This document shows positions 42,692 to 51,388 of a stretch of DNA of 64,000 bases, piece by piece. Source of the DNA: Streptomyces klenkii (GTDB taxonomy: Bacteria > Actinomycetota > Actinomycetes > Streptomycetales > Streptomycetaceae). Made by a program: the position numbers and the translations under genes. Location: contig NZ_RBAM01000006.1 of NCBI RefSeq assembly GCF_003626645.1, forward strand, positions 124,001-188,000, in the 5' to 3' direction. Below the pieces are notes generated by a model. It was not told the origin of the DNA. It saw only the letters and a program-made list of their open reading frames with translations, and did no database searches. Numbering within the stretch: the first letter of the stretch is position 1; each line of letters begins with the position of its first letter.

Positions 42692-43696
42692 GTGACCTCC
42701 CCGAACCGCCGTCCCGCGGTCCGTCACCGGATCGGGCACCTCGTCGGCGCCTACGGCCTCCTGGCCCTGACCGTCCTGCTGTTCGCGGCCTTCTCCCTCA
42801 CCCTGCCGGACACCTTCCCCACCCTGGACAACATCTCCGCCGTCCTGTCCAACCAGTCGATCCCCGCGATGCTCGCGCTCGGCGCGACGATCCCCATCGC
42901 CACCGGCAAGTTCGACCTGTCCATCGGCTACGGCCTGGGCCTCGCGCACGTCGTGATGATGCGGCTCCTCGTCGCCGGCCACTGGCCGTGGCCCGCCGCC
43001 TGCCTCGTGGTGGTCCTGGGCGGCGCGGCCGTGGGCGCCGTCAACGGCGCCGTCGTCGAATTCGCGCGGATCGACTCCTTCATCGCCACGCTCGGCACCG
43101 GCAGCATCATGTACGCCTTCACCGGCTGGATCACCGGCGGGGCCCGGATCGTCCCCGGCCCGGGCGGCTTGCCGGCCGGTTTCACCGCGCTCTACGACTC
43201 CCGGTTCCTGGGCCTGCCGGTCTCCGCCTTCTACGTCCTCGCCCTCACGGCCGTCCTGTGGCTGCTCCTGGAGCGGCTGCCGCTGGGCCGGTACCTGTAC
43301 GTCATCGGCTCCAACACGCGCGCCGCCGACCTCGTGGGCATCCCCTCGCGGCGCTACGTCACCGGCGCCTTCACCGCTTCCGGCCTGGTCGTCGGCCTCG
43401 CCGGGGTGCTGCTCGCCGCGCAGCAGCAGACCGGCAACCCCAGCGTCGGCATGGACTACCTGCTGCCCGCGTTCGTCGGCGCGCTGCTCGGCTCCACCGC
43501 GATCCGGCCCGGCCGCGCCAACGCCCTGGGCACGCTGGTGGCCGTCACCGTCCTGGCCATCGGCCTCGCCGGCATCGGCCAGCTGGGCGCCCGGTTCTGG
43601 GTCACGCCGATGTTCAACGGCGCCACCCTGCTCATCGCCGTGGGCCTGGCCGGCTACGCGGCGCGCCGGCAGCTGCGCCACGGAGCCGGCCTGTGA
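42692..43696 (+). CDS. CUT2 ABC importer permease (RbsC-like)
   Basis: This 334-residue membrane protein has about eight to ten spans and text typical of RbsC permeases (ALGATIPIATGKFDLSIGYGLGL; FIATLGTGSIMYAFTGWITGG; LGSTAIRPGRANALGTL). The expected GxDLSVG signature appears as KFDLSIG. GTG 42692 lies directly after the ATPase stop, so translation is coupled. It forms the channel for the ATPase before it and the lipoprotein after it. Confidence 0.92.
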   Translation: MTSPNRRPAVRHRIGHLVGAYGLLALTVLLFAAFSLTLPDTFPTLDNISAVLSNQSIPAMLALGATIPIATGKFDLSIGYGLGLAHVVMMRLLVAGHWPWPAACLVVVLGGAAVGAVNGAVVEFARIDSFIATLGTGSIMYAFTGWITGGARIVPGPGGLPAGFTALYDSRFLGLPVSAFYVLALTAVLWLLLERLPLGRYLYVIGSNTRAADLVGIPSRRYVTGAFTASGLVVGLAGVLLAAQQQTGNPSVGMDYLLPAFVGALLGSTAIRPGRANALGTLVAVTVLAIGLAGIGQLGARFWVTPMFNGATLLIAVGLAGYAARRQLRHGAGL

Positions 43697-44841
43697 ACCG
43701 TACGGCCGTGCGGGCGGGCGCGGCCGTCCTGGCCGTGGGCGTCGCCGCCCTCACCGGCTGCGAGCGCGGCTCGTCGACCGGCCCCGCCCCGCCGCCGGCC
43801 ACGCCGGCCGGGAGCGGCTGCCCCGCCGCCCTGGCCAGGGCCGAGGCGGCCGTCCGGCGGGCCGAGCGGACCGACTCCGCGTGGAACGGGCCCGTCACCG
43901 GTCCGCGGGCCGTGCCCGGCAAGTCACTCGTCCTCGTCGCGCAGTCCATGACCAACCCCGGCGTCGCCGGCGTCGCCGGGGGCGTGGAGGAGGCGGCCGG
44001 GGCCATCGGCTGGCGCGTCCGGGTGATCGACGGCCAGGGCACCCCCGCCGGGATCCAGGCGGCGTTCGGCCAGGCCGTCGCCCTGCGTCCCGAAGGCATC
44101 GTCATCGCCGGCTTCGACCCCCGCCTGACGTCGCAGCAGGTCGCGCAGGCCGGAGCGGAGCACATCCCGCTCATCGGCTGGCACGCGGTCGCCTCCCCCG
44201 GCCCCAGCAGGGACCCCGCGCTGTTCACCAACGTCACCACGCGGGTCGGCGACGTCGCGCGGATCAGCGCGGACTGGGTCATCGCGCACGGGCACGGCGC
44301 CGCCGGGGTCGTCGTGTTCACCGACGCCTCGATCCCGTTCGCCAGGAACAAGTCCGAGCTGATCACGAAGGAGCTCGGCACGTGCGCGGGCGTGCGGCTG
44401 CTGGCGGAGGAGAACATCCCGCTCGCGGACACGAGCAGCCGGACGCCCCAGGAGGTCTCCTCGCTCCTCTCCCGCTTCCCGCGGCGGTGGACGCACTCCG
44501 TCGCCATCAACGACGTGTACTTCGCCGACGCCGCGCCCGCCCTGCGCGCGGCCCGCAGGAAGGGCGCGGGCGCGCCGTACAACATCGGCGCGGGCGACGG
44601 CGACCCGTCGGCCTTCCAGCGCATCAACAGCCGCCAGTTCCAGGCGGCCACGGTGCCCGAGGCGCTCTCCGAGCAGGGCTGGCAGATCGTCGACGAGTTC
44701 AACCGCGCCTTCGCCGGCGCGCCCGCCAGCGGGTACGTGGCCCCCGTGCACATCGCCACCGCCGCCAACAGCCGCGGCGCCACGTCCTGGGACCCGCCCG
44801 GCTATCGCGCGGCGTACCGCAGGATCTGGGAGGGTCCGTAA
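43693..44841 (+). CDS. Sugar-binding lipoprotein of the ABC importer (RbsB-like)
   Basis: The 382-residue protein has a lipoprotein signal (AVLAVGVAALTGCERG, lipobox Cys) and a periplasmic-binding-protein type 1 fold (KSLVLVAQSMTNPGVAGVAGGVEEAA; GIVIAGFDPRLTSQQVAQAG). GTG 43693 overlaps the permease TGA (GTGA). It supplies the ligand to the importer. Ligand identity cannot be read; the Cys-rich spacing seen in the N-terminal segment (GSGCPAALARA) is only one extra Cys and may not matter. Confidence 0.9.
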   Translation: MNRTAVRAGAAVLAVGVAALTGCERGSSTGPAPPPATPAGSGCPAALARAEAAVRRAERTDSAWNGPVTGPRAVPGKSLVLVAQSMTNPGVAGVAGGVEEAAGAIGWRVRVIDGQGTPAGIQAAFGQAVALRPEGIVIAGFDPRLTSQQVAQAGAEHIPLIGWHAVASPGPSRDPALFTNVTTRVGDVARISADWVIAHGHGAAGVVVFTDASIPFARNKSELITKELGTCAGVRLLAEENIPLADTSSRTPQEVSSLLSRFPRRWTHSVAINDVYFADAAPALRAARRKGAGAPYNIGAGDGDPSAFQRINSRQFQAATVPEALSEQGWQIVDEFNRAFAGAPASGYVAPVHIATAANSRGATSWDPPGYRAAYRRIWEGP

Positions 44842-44858
44842 CCCGCCGGTCAGACGAG

Positions 44859-45710
44859 TCAGATGCGGTCGGCGGCGATGAGGAGGTAGTGGAAGCTGCC
44901 TTCCTTGTACGCCGTCAGGAACGGGTCCTCGACGCCCGTGGCCAGCGAGGACTGGGCGCGCAGCTCCCAGTACGGGATCGCGTCGGCCGTCAGGTCGACG
45001 ACGTTCATGGGCACGAGGCCGTTGGCGGCCATGGCCTTGAAGTAGGCGCTGCGGGGGTGGATGTTGCAGGTGTAGTGCTCGTCGATGCGGCTGACCGCCT
45101 TGGAGCGGCCGCCCGTGACGTCGTTGGAGCAGCCGGTGATGACGACGTAGCGGCCGCCGAAGGCCAGCTGGCGGGCGTGCTCGGCGAAGAGCTCGAACAG
45201 GTCCACGTACATGGTGGACTCGTTGTTCCAGATGCCCTGGAAGGCGCCGGTGGGCAGGCCGGTGTCCAGCATGTTGGCGAAGTGGTAATTGACCTTGTCG
45301 TCCACGCCGCGCTTGCGGGCCTGCTCGTTGGCGAAGTCGACCTGGGCCCGGGAGATGGAGACGCCGTCGGCGCGGCAGCCGAAGCGGGCGTTGGCCATGA
45401 TGCTGGTGCCGCCGCGGCCGCAGCCGGCGTCCAGCAGCCGCTGCTCGGGGGCGATGGGGCCCAGGTGGTCGAGGAGGACGTCGGCCTGGGCCGACTCCAG
45501 GCGGTGCAGCTCCTCGGTGATGCGCGCCTCGCGGGTGGCCTCGGGGCCCTCCAGGACGGAGGGGTCGTAGTCGCCGAGGCCGTAGTGGTGGTGGTAGAGC
45601 CCGTCGACGTCGCCCAGCTGGAGGTTGACCGGGTCCTTCTCGTTGTTCCAGTACTCGGCGACGGACTTCTGGTAGGCGGTGCGCAGGACGGGGGCGGGGG
45701 CGCTGGACAT
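44859..45710 (-). CDS. Geranyl diphosphate 2-C-methyltransferase (2-MIB pathway)
   Basis: The 283-residue SAM methyltransferase has motif I LLDAGCGRGGTSIMA and the family N-terminus YQKSVAEYWNNEKDPVNLQLGDVDG. It makes 2-methylgeranyl diphosphate, the substrate of the 2-methylisoborneol synthase encoded just upstream on the same strand. Order (shell, cyclase, methyltransferase) matches the known Streptomyces 2-MIB operon. A ribosome site (AAGGAG) precedes the ATG, and the gap to the cyclase holds six 14-bp repeats. It ends 17 bp from the convergent lipoprotein gene. Confidence 0.94.
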   Translation of the reverse strand: MSSAPAPVLRTAYQKSVAEYWNNEKDPVNLQLGDVDGLYHHHYGLGDYDPSVLEGPEATREARITEELHRLESAQADVLLDHLGPIAPEQRLLDAGCGRGGTSIMANARFGCRADGVSISRAQVDFANEQARKRGVDDKVNYHFANMLDTGLPTGAFQGIWNNESTMYVDLFELFAEHARQLAFGGRYVVITGCSNDVTGGRSKAVSRIDEHYTCNIHPRSAYFKAMAANGLVPMNVVDLTADAIPYWELRAQSSLATGVEDPFLTAYKEGSFHYLLIAADRI

Positions 45711-45739
45711 GGTCGTGCTCCTTTAGGGCGTGCAAGGAA

Positions 45740-45823
45740 GGCGAAGCGGCTGGTTCAAAGCAGGTGCTTCAAAACGGGTGGTGCAAAGAAGACGCTTCGA
45801 AGCGGGTGGTTCGAAGCGGGTGG
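45740..45823. repeat. Six degenerate 14-bp tandem repeats between 2-MIB synthase and methyltransferase
   Basis: On the plus strand the consensus unit is TTCGAAGCGGGTGG, with copies starting at 45740, 45754, 45768, 45782, 45796 and 45810. The last two are identical and the others differ at two to seven positions. The array stops two bases from the cyclase stop codon and fills most of the 114-bp gap before the methyltransferase. In the mRNA the unit reads CCACCCGCTTCGAA. Confidence 0.85.
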
Positions 45824-45824
45824 T

Positions 45825-46961
45825 TCAGGCGTTGTTGTAGCGGGGGCTGCCGCTGTGCCACGCGCGGTTGCCGCCGAGCCAGGCCCAGACCCCGGCCAGG
45901 AAGCGGCGCAGCTGGGGCGAGCCGGTGAGGGCGAGAGCGGCCGCCTCGGCCTCGTAGGTGCGCACCAGTTCGTCGTGGATCTCCACGCTGCGCTCGATCG
46001 CCTCGCGGGGCGAGCACCGCTCCTGCTCGGCGATCACGGTCGGCAGGTTGAACTCCACGCCGGTGGCGTGGTGTTCCTTGGTCATGGAGTACAGGTCGTT
46101 GACGAGCGTGGCGGCGGTGGCCGCCATGGTGACGGCGCGGCGCACGCGCGGATCGGCGTACTCGCCCGCGGGGAGCGTGTAGCCGCCGACCACGTCGGCC
46201 AGGGCGATGCAGGGCAGGAAGCTGTTGAACTGCCGGTGCGCCAGGTACTCGGGGACGGTGGGCACGTACTCCCGCGAGCGCCAGGAGCCCTCCTGCCCGT
46301 AGCCGACGTAGAGGACGGCGACCTCGTGGCGGAGCCGGTTCAGCTGGGAGGGCTCGGCGTAGCGGGCCAGGTGCTCCAGCCCGGAGCGCAGGGCGACGCG
46401 GACGGGGTCGGCGCGCATCTCGCGTTCCCAGGCGGGCGCGTAGCGGGCGGGGAGGTGGGCGGGGTCGAAGGCCGCGTAGGCGGGCCCCAGGTGCGAGCCC
46501 AGGAGTTCGGGTCCGGCGCCGTCGTCGCAGTAGTAGTCGTCCGTGGCCCACTCCGCGAGCGCGCACTTGCCCGCCGCGAGCAGCCGGTCGGCGTCGTCGG
46601 TGTCGGGGTGGGCGAGCATCATCAGGCGCCCGAAGTCGGCGGCGCGGACGCGGTCGAGCCGTCCGGCGTAGATGCCGGTCTCGCCGGCCCAGGCCAGCAG
46701 CCGGTTGTTGACCTCCCGGCCGAGGGCCGGGTCGTCCCGGAGCGCGGGCGGGCAGTACAGCTCCGGGACGCCGGAAGCGGAGGACGCGGCCGGCCGCGGG
46801 GGCGCGACGCGGGCCGCGGAGGTGCCGAGGCCGGTCGGCCCGGCGGGCGGGCGCAGCGCCCTGGGCGCGGCCGGGGCGCCCTGGTGGGCGAGCAGGGCCG
46901 CCGCGAGCAGCGCCGCGTCGTGCCGGGCCGTGGGCGCGGTGATCCGGGACAGCAGTGACAC
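45825..46961 (-). CDS. 2-Methylisoborneol synthase, probable encapsulin cargo
   Basis: The 378-residue terpene cyclase has the Asp motif D141-D-Y-Y-C-D-D147 and the NSE motif N288-D-L-Y-S-M-T-K-E296 for Mg and diphosphate. It converts 2-methylgeranyl diphosphate to the earthy odorant 2-MIB. Residues 25-75 are Pro/Ala-rich and look disordered (APAAPRALRPPAGPT), the part that directs loading into family 2B encapsulins. The protein is some 60 residues shorter than the roughly 440 I remember for S. coelicolor, mostly in this tail. GTG 46961 has GGAGAGAAG upstream; the frame is open further upstream but overlaps the shell gene. Confidence 0.93.
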   Translation of the reverse strand: MSLLSRITAPTARHDAALLAAALLAHQGAPAAPRALRPPAGPTGLGTSAARVAPPRPAASSASGVPELYCPPALRDDPALGREVNNRLLAWAGETGIYAGRLDRVRAADFGRLMMLAHPDTDDADRLLAAGKCALAEWATDDYYCDDGAGPELLGSHLGPAYAAFDPAHLPARYAPAWEREMRADPVRVALRSGLEHLARYAEPSQLNRLRHEVAVLYVGYGQEGSWRSREYVPTVPEYLAHRQFNSFLPCIALADVVGGYTLPAGEYADPRVRRAVTMAATAATLVNDLYSMTKEHHATGVEFNLPTVIAEQERCSPREAIERSVEIHDELVRTYEAEAAALALTGSPQLRRFLAGVWAWLGGNRAWHSGSPRYNNA

Positions 46962-47004
46962 CGGTTCTTCTCTCCGTTCCGGGGGCGGTGGTGGGCAGCG
47001 CCCG

Positions 47005-48432
47005 TCAGGACGGGGTGTGGAAGACCTCGGCGTTCTCCAGGACGCCGAGCGCGTCGGGCACGAGGACGGCCGCCGAGTAGTAGGTGCTGACCAGGTAGGA
47101 GATGAGGGCCTGGTCGTTGATGCCCATGAACCGCACATTCAGGCCGGGCTCGTACTCGTCGGGTATGCCGGTCTGCCGCAGGCCGACCACGCCCTCCTCG
47201 GCCTCGCCCAGGCGCATGGCGAGGATGGAGGAGGTGCCCTCCTCCGAGACGGGGATCTTGCCGCAGGGGAGGATCGGCACGCCGCGCCACGCGGGCACGG
47301 CGTGGCCGCCCACGTCGGCGCTGTCGAAGGACAGGCCCCGCTTGTTGCACTCGCGGGCGAAGGCGGAGACGGCCCGGGGGTGGGCGAAGAAGGCCTTGGT
47401 CCCGCGCCGCATGCTGAGCAGCTCGTCCATGTCGTCGGGGGTGGGCGGGCCGGAGTGGGTGGAGATGCGCTGGCTGTGGTCGGCGTTGTGCAGCAGGCCG
47501 AACTCGGGGTTGTTGACGAGCTCGGACTCCTGGCGCTCGCGCAGGGCCTCGATGGTCAGCCGGAGCTGCTGCTCGATCTGGTCCATCGGGTCGTTGTAGA
47601 GGTCGGCGACCCGGCTGTGCACCCGCAGGACCGTCTGGGCGACGCTCAGCTCGTACTCGCGCGGGGAGAGCTCGTAGTCGACGAAGGTGCCGGGCAGGAC
47701 GGGCGCGCCGGTGTGGCCGGAGGCGAGGGCGATGTCGGCCTCGCCCTTCCTGTTCTGCGGGCGGGCCTGCTCGGCCTGGCGCCCGCGGACGTGGGCGCGC
47801 AGCCGCTCGTTGCGGCCGGCCACCTCCTCGTACGCGGTCCGGGGCAGGGCCAGTACGGTGCAGGCCGTCATCGCGCGCGCCGTGAACTCCCAGGTGCCCG
47901 GCGCCTCGGCGACGGCCCGGGCGCCGAAGAACGCGCCGTCGGCGAGCACGCCGCGCCGGGTCTCCTCGCCGTACTTGCCGGCGCCGGCCTTCTCGACCTT
48001 GCCGTGCGCGATGAGGTAGACGTGGTCGACGGGGCGGCCGCGCTCGGCGATCACCTGGCCGGGCTCGTACTCCTCCTGCCGGCACCGCTCGGCCAGCGCC
48101 CGCAGCGCCTCGGCGTCGTCGAAGCCGCGCAGCAGCGGCAGTTCGCCCAGCTCGGCGGGGACGACCTTGACCGCGGCGCCTTCCTGGACGAAGGTGATCC
48201 GGCCGTCGCCGACCTCGTACACCAGGCGCCGGTTGACGCGGTACGCGCCGCCCTTGACCTCCACCCAGGGCAGGGTGCGCAGCAGCCACCGCGAGCTGGT
48301 GCCCTGCACCAGCGGGGCGGTCTTGGTGGTGGTCGCCAGGTTCCGCGCGGCGGCGATCCCCAGGCTGAGCTGTGCCCGGCCCGTCTGCTGCTCGGGCTGC
48401 TCCTGCTGGTGCCGGTGCGCTGCGGTCGACAT
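47005..48432 (-). CDS. eshA: Family 2B encapsulin shell protein, EshA type (locus 2)
   Basis: The 475-residue shell protein shares with locus 1 the text LATTTKTAPLVQGTSSRWLLRTLPWVEVKGGAYRVNRR and LPGTFVDYELSPREYELSVAQTVLRVHSRVADLYNDP. A cNMP-binding-like domain lies at about 98-205. It is the EshA-type protein that encloses 2-MIB synthase in Streptomyces. Its nucleotide pocket reads GAFFGARAVAEAPGTWEF, lacking both the Glu and the Arg usually needed for cyclic nucleotides. ATG 48432 is chosen for GGAGAGG upstream; ATG 48447 is an alternative. The cyclase starts 43 bp downstream. Residues 1-25 are Gln/His-rich. Confidence 0.92.
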   Translation of the reverse strand: MSTAAHRHQQEQPEQQTGRAQLSLGIAAARNLATTTKTAPLVQGTSSRWLLRTLPWVEVKGGAYRVNRRLVYEVGDGRITFVQEGAAVKVVPAELGELPLLRGFDDAEALRALAERCRQEEYEPGQVIAERGRPVDHVYLIAHGKVEKAGAGKYGEETRRGVLADGAFFGARAVAEAPGTWEFTARAMTACTVLALPRTAYEEVAGRNERLRAHVRGRQAEQARPQNRKGEADIALASGHTGAPVLPGTFVDYELSPREYELSVAQTVLRVHSRVADLYNDPMDQIEQQLRLTIEALRERQESELVNNPEFGLLHNADHSQRISTHSGPPTPDDMDELLSMRRGTKAFFAHPRAVSAFARECNKRGLSFDSADVGGHAVPAWRGVPILPCGKIPVSEEGTSSILAMRLGEAEEGVVGLRQTGIPDEYEPGLNVRFMGINDQALISYLVSTYYSAAVLVPDALGVLENAEVFHTPS

Positions 48433-48735
48433 CCCGGTCCTCTCCATCTGGGCGCGTGCGTCAAGAAGGAGCCCCTCGATTAGCCCGTTCGGACTACCAG
48501 GAGCTCCCGCGGCGCAAGTGAAGCAGCGCGTGATGATGTTGGTCGAGACGGCCGGGACCGTACCGTCGCTTTTGCGCCACCGGGGCGGAAAGGGTCCGCA
48601 CGGCCCGATGCGGGCCGGGGCACAGGTGAGGGCGGGTGACCATGTCCGCTATGCCGCGGTGTGGGCGATGACCGAGGTGGCTGAATACGTACGGTCGGGC
48701 GGCTTCTTCGGCCGGGTTTCTTCAGGCGGCTGTCT
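48433..48735. other. Intergenic region upstream of encapsulin locus 2
   Basis: About 300 bp with no gene. It should carry the promoter of the minus-strand shell/cyclase/methyltransferase operon and the 3' end region of the AraC gene. I see no strong inverted repeat or recognisable promoter pair. Confidence 0.4.
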
Positions 48736-49677
48736 TCAGGCGGCGCGGAAGTCGCGGCGGTAGCCGCCGGGGGCCAGTCCGTACTCGCGTTTGAACGCCT
48801 TGGCGAAGGCGTACTCGGAGCCGTATCCGGAGCGGGCCGCGACGGTCGTGAGCGGGGCGTCGGACTCGCGCAGCAGCTTGGCGGCCGTGGTCATGCGCCA
48901 GCGGGTCAGATAGGCCATGGGCGGCTCGCCCACGAGGGCCGTGAAGCGGCGCGCGAAGGCCGCGCGGGACAGGCCCGCCCGGCCGGCCAGGGACTCGACC
49001 GTCCACGGGGCGGCCGGGTCCTCGTGGACGGCGGCGAGGGCCGGCGCCACCGCGGAGTCGCTGAGCGCGGCGGCGAAGCCCTTGGCCTCCGCCGGCGGCT
49101 GGTCCTCGATCCAGGCGCGCAGGATGTAGAGGAGCAGCGAGTCGATCAGCGCGGGGATGATGCCGGCCGAGCCGATGCGGGGGTTCTCCAGCTCCGAGCC
49201 GAGGAGCTGCACGGCGGCTTGCAGCTCGGAGTGGCGGCCGTGCCGGGTGGGCAGGTGGATGATCTCGGGGAGCTGGCGCACCAGGGGGTGGGGGCGTCCC
49301 TGGTCCAGGTGGTAGTGGCCGCACAGGAGGCTGGTGCGGGGGCCGTCGGCGCCGATCGTGACCGTACCGAGGGGCGCGTCCGGGCAGGCCGCTTGCCGGG
49401 ACCCCGCCTCCTCCTGGGGCGGGGTGGCGGGGTGGTCGGCGAGGACGTGCCCCCGGCCGTCGCGCAGGAAGATCACGTCTCCCGGGCTGAGGGCGATCGG
49501 CTGCACGTCCGCCGCGTCCCCCTCGGGGACGAGCCAGCAGGTGCCGTAGAGCACCACGTGGAAGCCGGCGCCGGCGACCGGGGAGAGGCGCAGGCCCCAG
49601 GGCGCGAGGCCGTTGGTGCGCACGGAGCTGGGCCGGCCGGTCCGCATCGAGCTCAGCGCCTCGGTCAGGATGTCCAT
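48736..49677 (-). CDS. AraC-family regulator with N-terminal cupin domain
   Basis: The 313-residue protein has an N-terminal cupin-like sensing domain (ALSPGDVIFLRDGRGHVL) and a C-terminal double helix-turn-helix (WTVESLAGRAGLSRAAFARRFTALVGEPPMAYLTRWRM; LTTVAARSGYGSEYAFAKAFKREYG). The ATG follows GGAGGGG. It lies 73 bp after the quinone-oxidoreductase-like gene on the same strand and probably regulates it in response to a small molecule, a common pairing in actinomycetes. Confidence 0.92.
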   Translation of the reverse strand: MDILTEALSSMRTGRPSSVRTNGLAPWGLRLSPVAGAGFHVVLYGTCWLVPEGDAADVQPIALSPGDVIFLRDGRGHVLADHPATPPQEEAGSRQAACPDAPLGTVTIGADGPRTSLLCGHYHLDQGRPHPLVRQLPEIIHLPTRHGRHSELQAAVQLLGSELENPRIGSAGIIPALIDSLLLYILRAWIEDQPPAEAKGFAAALSDSAVAPALAAVHEDPAAPWTVESLAGRAGLSRAAFARRFTALVGEPPMAYLTRWRMTTAAKLLRESDAPLTTVAARSGYGSEYAFAKAFKREYGLAPGGYRRDFRAA

Positions 49678-49750
49678 CGCCGACCCCTCCCTCTCTGTCC
49701 CTGTTCGGCCTCTGTCCCTGTCCGGCGGCCAGCCTACGGCCCGTTCCGTG

Positions 49751-50677
49751 TCAGCCGACGGTCAGGACGACCTTGCCCCGGGTCCGGCCCGACCCGACCG
49801 CCTCGTGGGCCTCGGCGGCCTCGGCGAGCGGGAACGTCTCGGAGACATGCGGGCGGATGCGGCCGGCGTCCACGAGGGCGGCGATCGCCTCCAGCGAGGC
49901 GTAGTCGGGCTCGACGGCGATGCCGGCGAAGCGGCGGCCGGCGGCCTCGATCCGGGCGGCGAGCTCCCGGTCCCCGTGCTCCATGATGCTGACGAGCGTG
50001 CCGCCGGGGCGCAGGACGTCAAGGGAGCGCACGCCCTCGGAGGAGGAGTCGAAGACGACGTCGAGGTCCTTGACGGCCTCGGTGTAGTCGGTGGTGCGGT
50101 AGTCGATGACCTCGTCGGCGCCCAGGCTCCGCACGAAGTCGTGCTTGGGGGCGCTCGCCAGGGCGGTCACGTGGGCGCCGCGGACCTTGGCGATCTGCAC
50201 GGCGAGGTGCCCGACGCCGCCGGCCGCGCGGTGGATCAGCACCCGCTGCCCTTCGGTGAGCCCGGCCGCGTCCACCAGCCCCTGCCAGGCCGTGAGGGCG
50301 GCGAGCGGGAGGGCGGCGGCGTGCACGTGGTCGAGGGTGGCGGGCTTGCGGGCCACCTGGCGGGACGGCACGGCGACGTACTCGGCGTAGCCCGTGGCGG
50401 CGCGCGGGAAGAACGGCATGCCGTACACCTCGTCGCCCGGCTTGAAGCGGGACCCGGCCCCGGCCTCCTCGACGACGCCGGAGATGTCCCAGCCGACGCC
50501 GAAGGGCGGCTCGCCGAGCAGCGGGTAGGCGCCGGAGCGGACGGCCACGTCCACCGGGTTCACGCTGCTGGCGTGGACGCGGACGAGGACCTCCGCCATG
50601 AGGGGGGTGGGACGCTCGGTCTCGACGACCTCCAGGACCTCGGGGCCGCCGAAGGACTTCTGGATGACAGCGCGCAT
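49751..50677 (-). CDS. NADP-dependent quinone oxidoreductase (zinc-free MDR family)
   Basis: The 308-residue protein has the MDR fold: MRAVIQKSFGGPEVLEV at the start, GVGWDISGVVEEAG in the catalytic domain and the NADP loop AAGGVGHLAVQIAK. The zinc-binding cysteines of alcohol dehydrogenases are missing, which puts it with quinone/enone reductases. The ATG at 50677 has AGGGAGC upstream; the open frame continues 45 codons further without a start of the family. It is co-oriented with the AraC regulator downstream. Confidence 0.9.
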   Translation of the reverse strand: MRAVIQKSFGGPEVLEVVETERPTPLMAEVLVRVHASSVNPVDVAVRSGAYPLLGEPPFGVGWDISGVVEEAGAGSRFKPGDEVYGMPFFPRAATGYAEYVAVPSRQVARKPATLDHVHAAALPLAALTAWQGLVDAAGLTEGQRVLIHRAAGGVGHLAVQIAKVRGAHVTALASAPKHDFVRSLGADEVIDYRTTDYTEAVKDLDVVFDSSSEGVRSLDVLRPGGTLVSIMEHGDRELAARIEAAGRRFAGIAVEPDYASLEAIAALVDAGRIRPHVSETFPLAEAAEAHEAVGSGRTRGKVVLTVG

Positions 50678-50833
50678 GGTGGGTTGCTCCCTGCTGGTGG
50701 GGTGGGTTCCTGTTCTGTGCTCAACATTAAGGAGATCGAATGAGCCGATGAATATCCCTGGATCTTCGGAAGATGTCCCATCGTCTTCCTCTCCGGGAGG
50801 CTGGGCCATCAACCCTCTGTCACGAAGGCGCCA

Positions 50834-51388
50834 TCAGCCCTCCGTCACGACGGCGTCGACCGTCTCCTCCAGGGTCATCCGGGAGGTGTCGAACCACGTG
50901 CCCCGGCCGCCGAGCTCGGCGCGCAGCGCCGCGTCCAGGAACGACCAGTCGTCCGCCAGCACCTTGTCCCGCTCGGCCACCCGCCGGGCGACGACCTCCG
51001 CCGACGGCGCGAGGACGATCAGGCGCAGCGGCAGGTCCTTCAGGTGCTCCAGGTAGAAGTCGAGGTGCGCGCGCCGCACGACCACGTCGTCGATGACCGG
51101 GACGACGCCGGCGGCGTGGAAGCTGCGCGCCAGCACCGCCGCGTTGCGGGCCCTCAGCAGCAGCTGGCGGTCGGCTTCGAGGTCCGCCTCCGGCGAGGGC
51201 AGGCGGCCTCCCGCCACGATCAGCTCCTGGAGGTGGTCGCCCTCGATGTGCGCGCCGAGGGGGAACCGGCGGGCCAGCGCCGCCGACACCGAGCTCTTCC
51301 CCGACCCCGGGATGCCGATGACGAGATAGGCGGCGGAGGCGGGTCGTGCGGTGTCGACGGCCTGGCCCTGGAACGAGGTCTCCGGCAT
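50834..51388 (-). CDS. AAA/P-loop small-molecule kinase-like protein
   Basis: The 184-residue protein has Walker A GIPGSGKSS, a likely Walker B in VVPVIDDVVV and an Arg-rich lid (EVVARRVAERDK). The size and layout resemble chloramphenicol phosphotransferase-like or gluconate/adenylylsulfate kinase-like proteins, so it may phosphorylate a small molecule. The substrate is unknown. ATG 51388 has AAGGAG upstream. It is divergent from the DUF488 gene. Confidence 0.75.
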   Translation of the reverse strand: MPETSFQGQAVDTARPASAAYLVIGIPGSGKSSVSAALARRFPLGAHIEGDHLQELIVAGGRLPSPEADLEADRQLLLRARNAAVLARSFHAAGVVPVIDDVVVRRAHLDFYLEHLKDLPLRLIVLAPSAEVVARRVAERDKVLADDWSFLDAALRAELGGRGTWFDTSRMTLEETVDAVVTEG

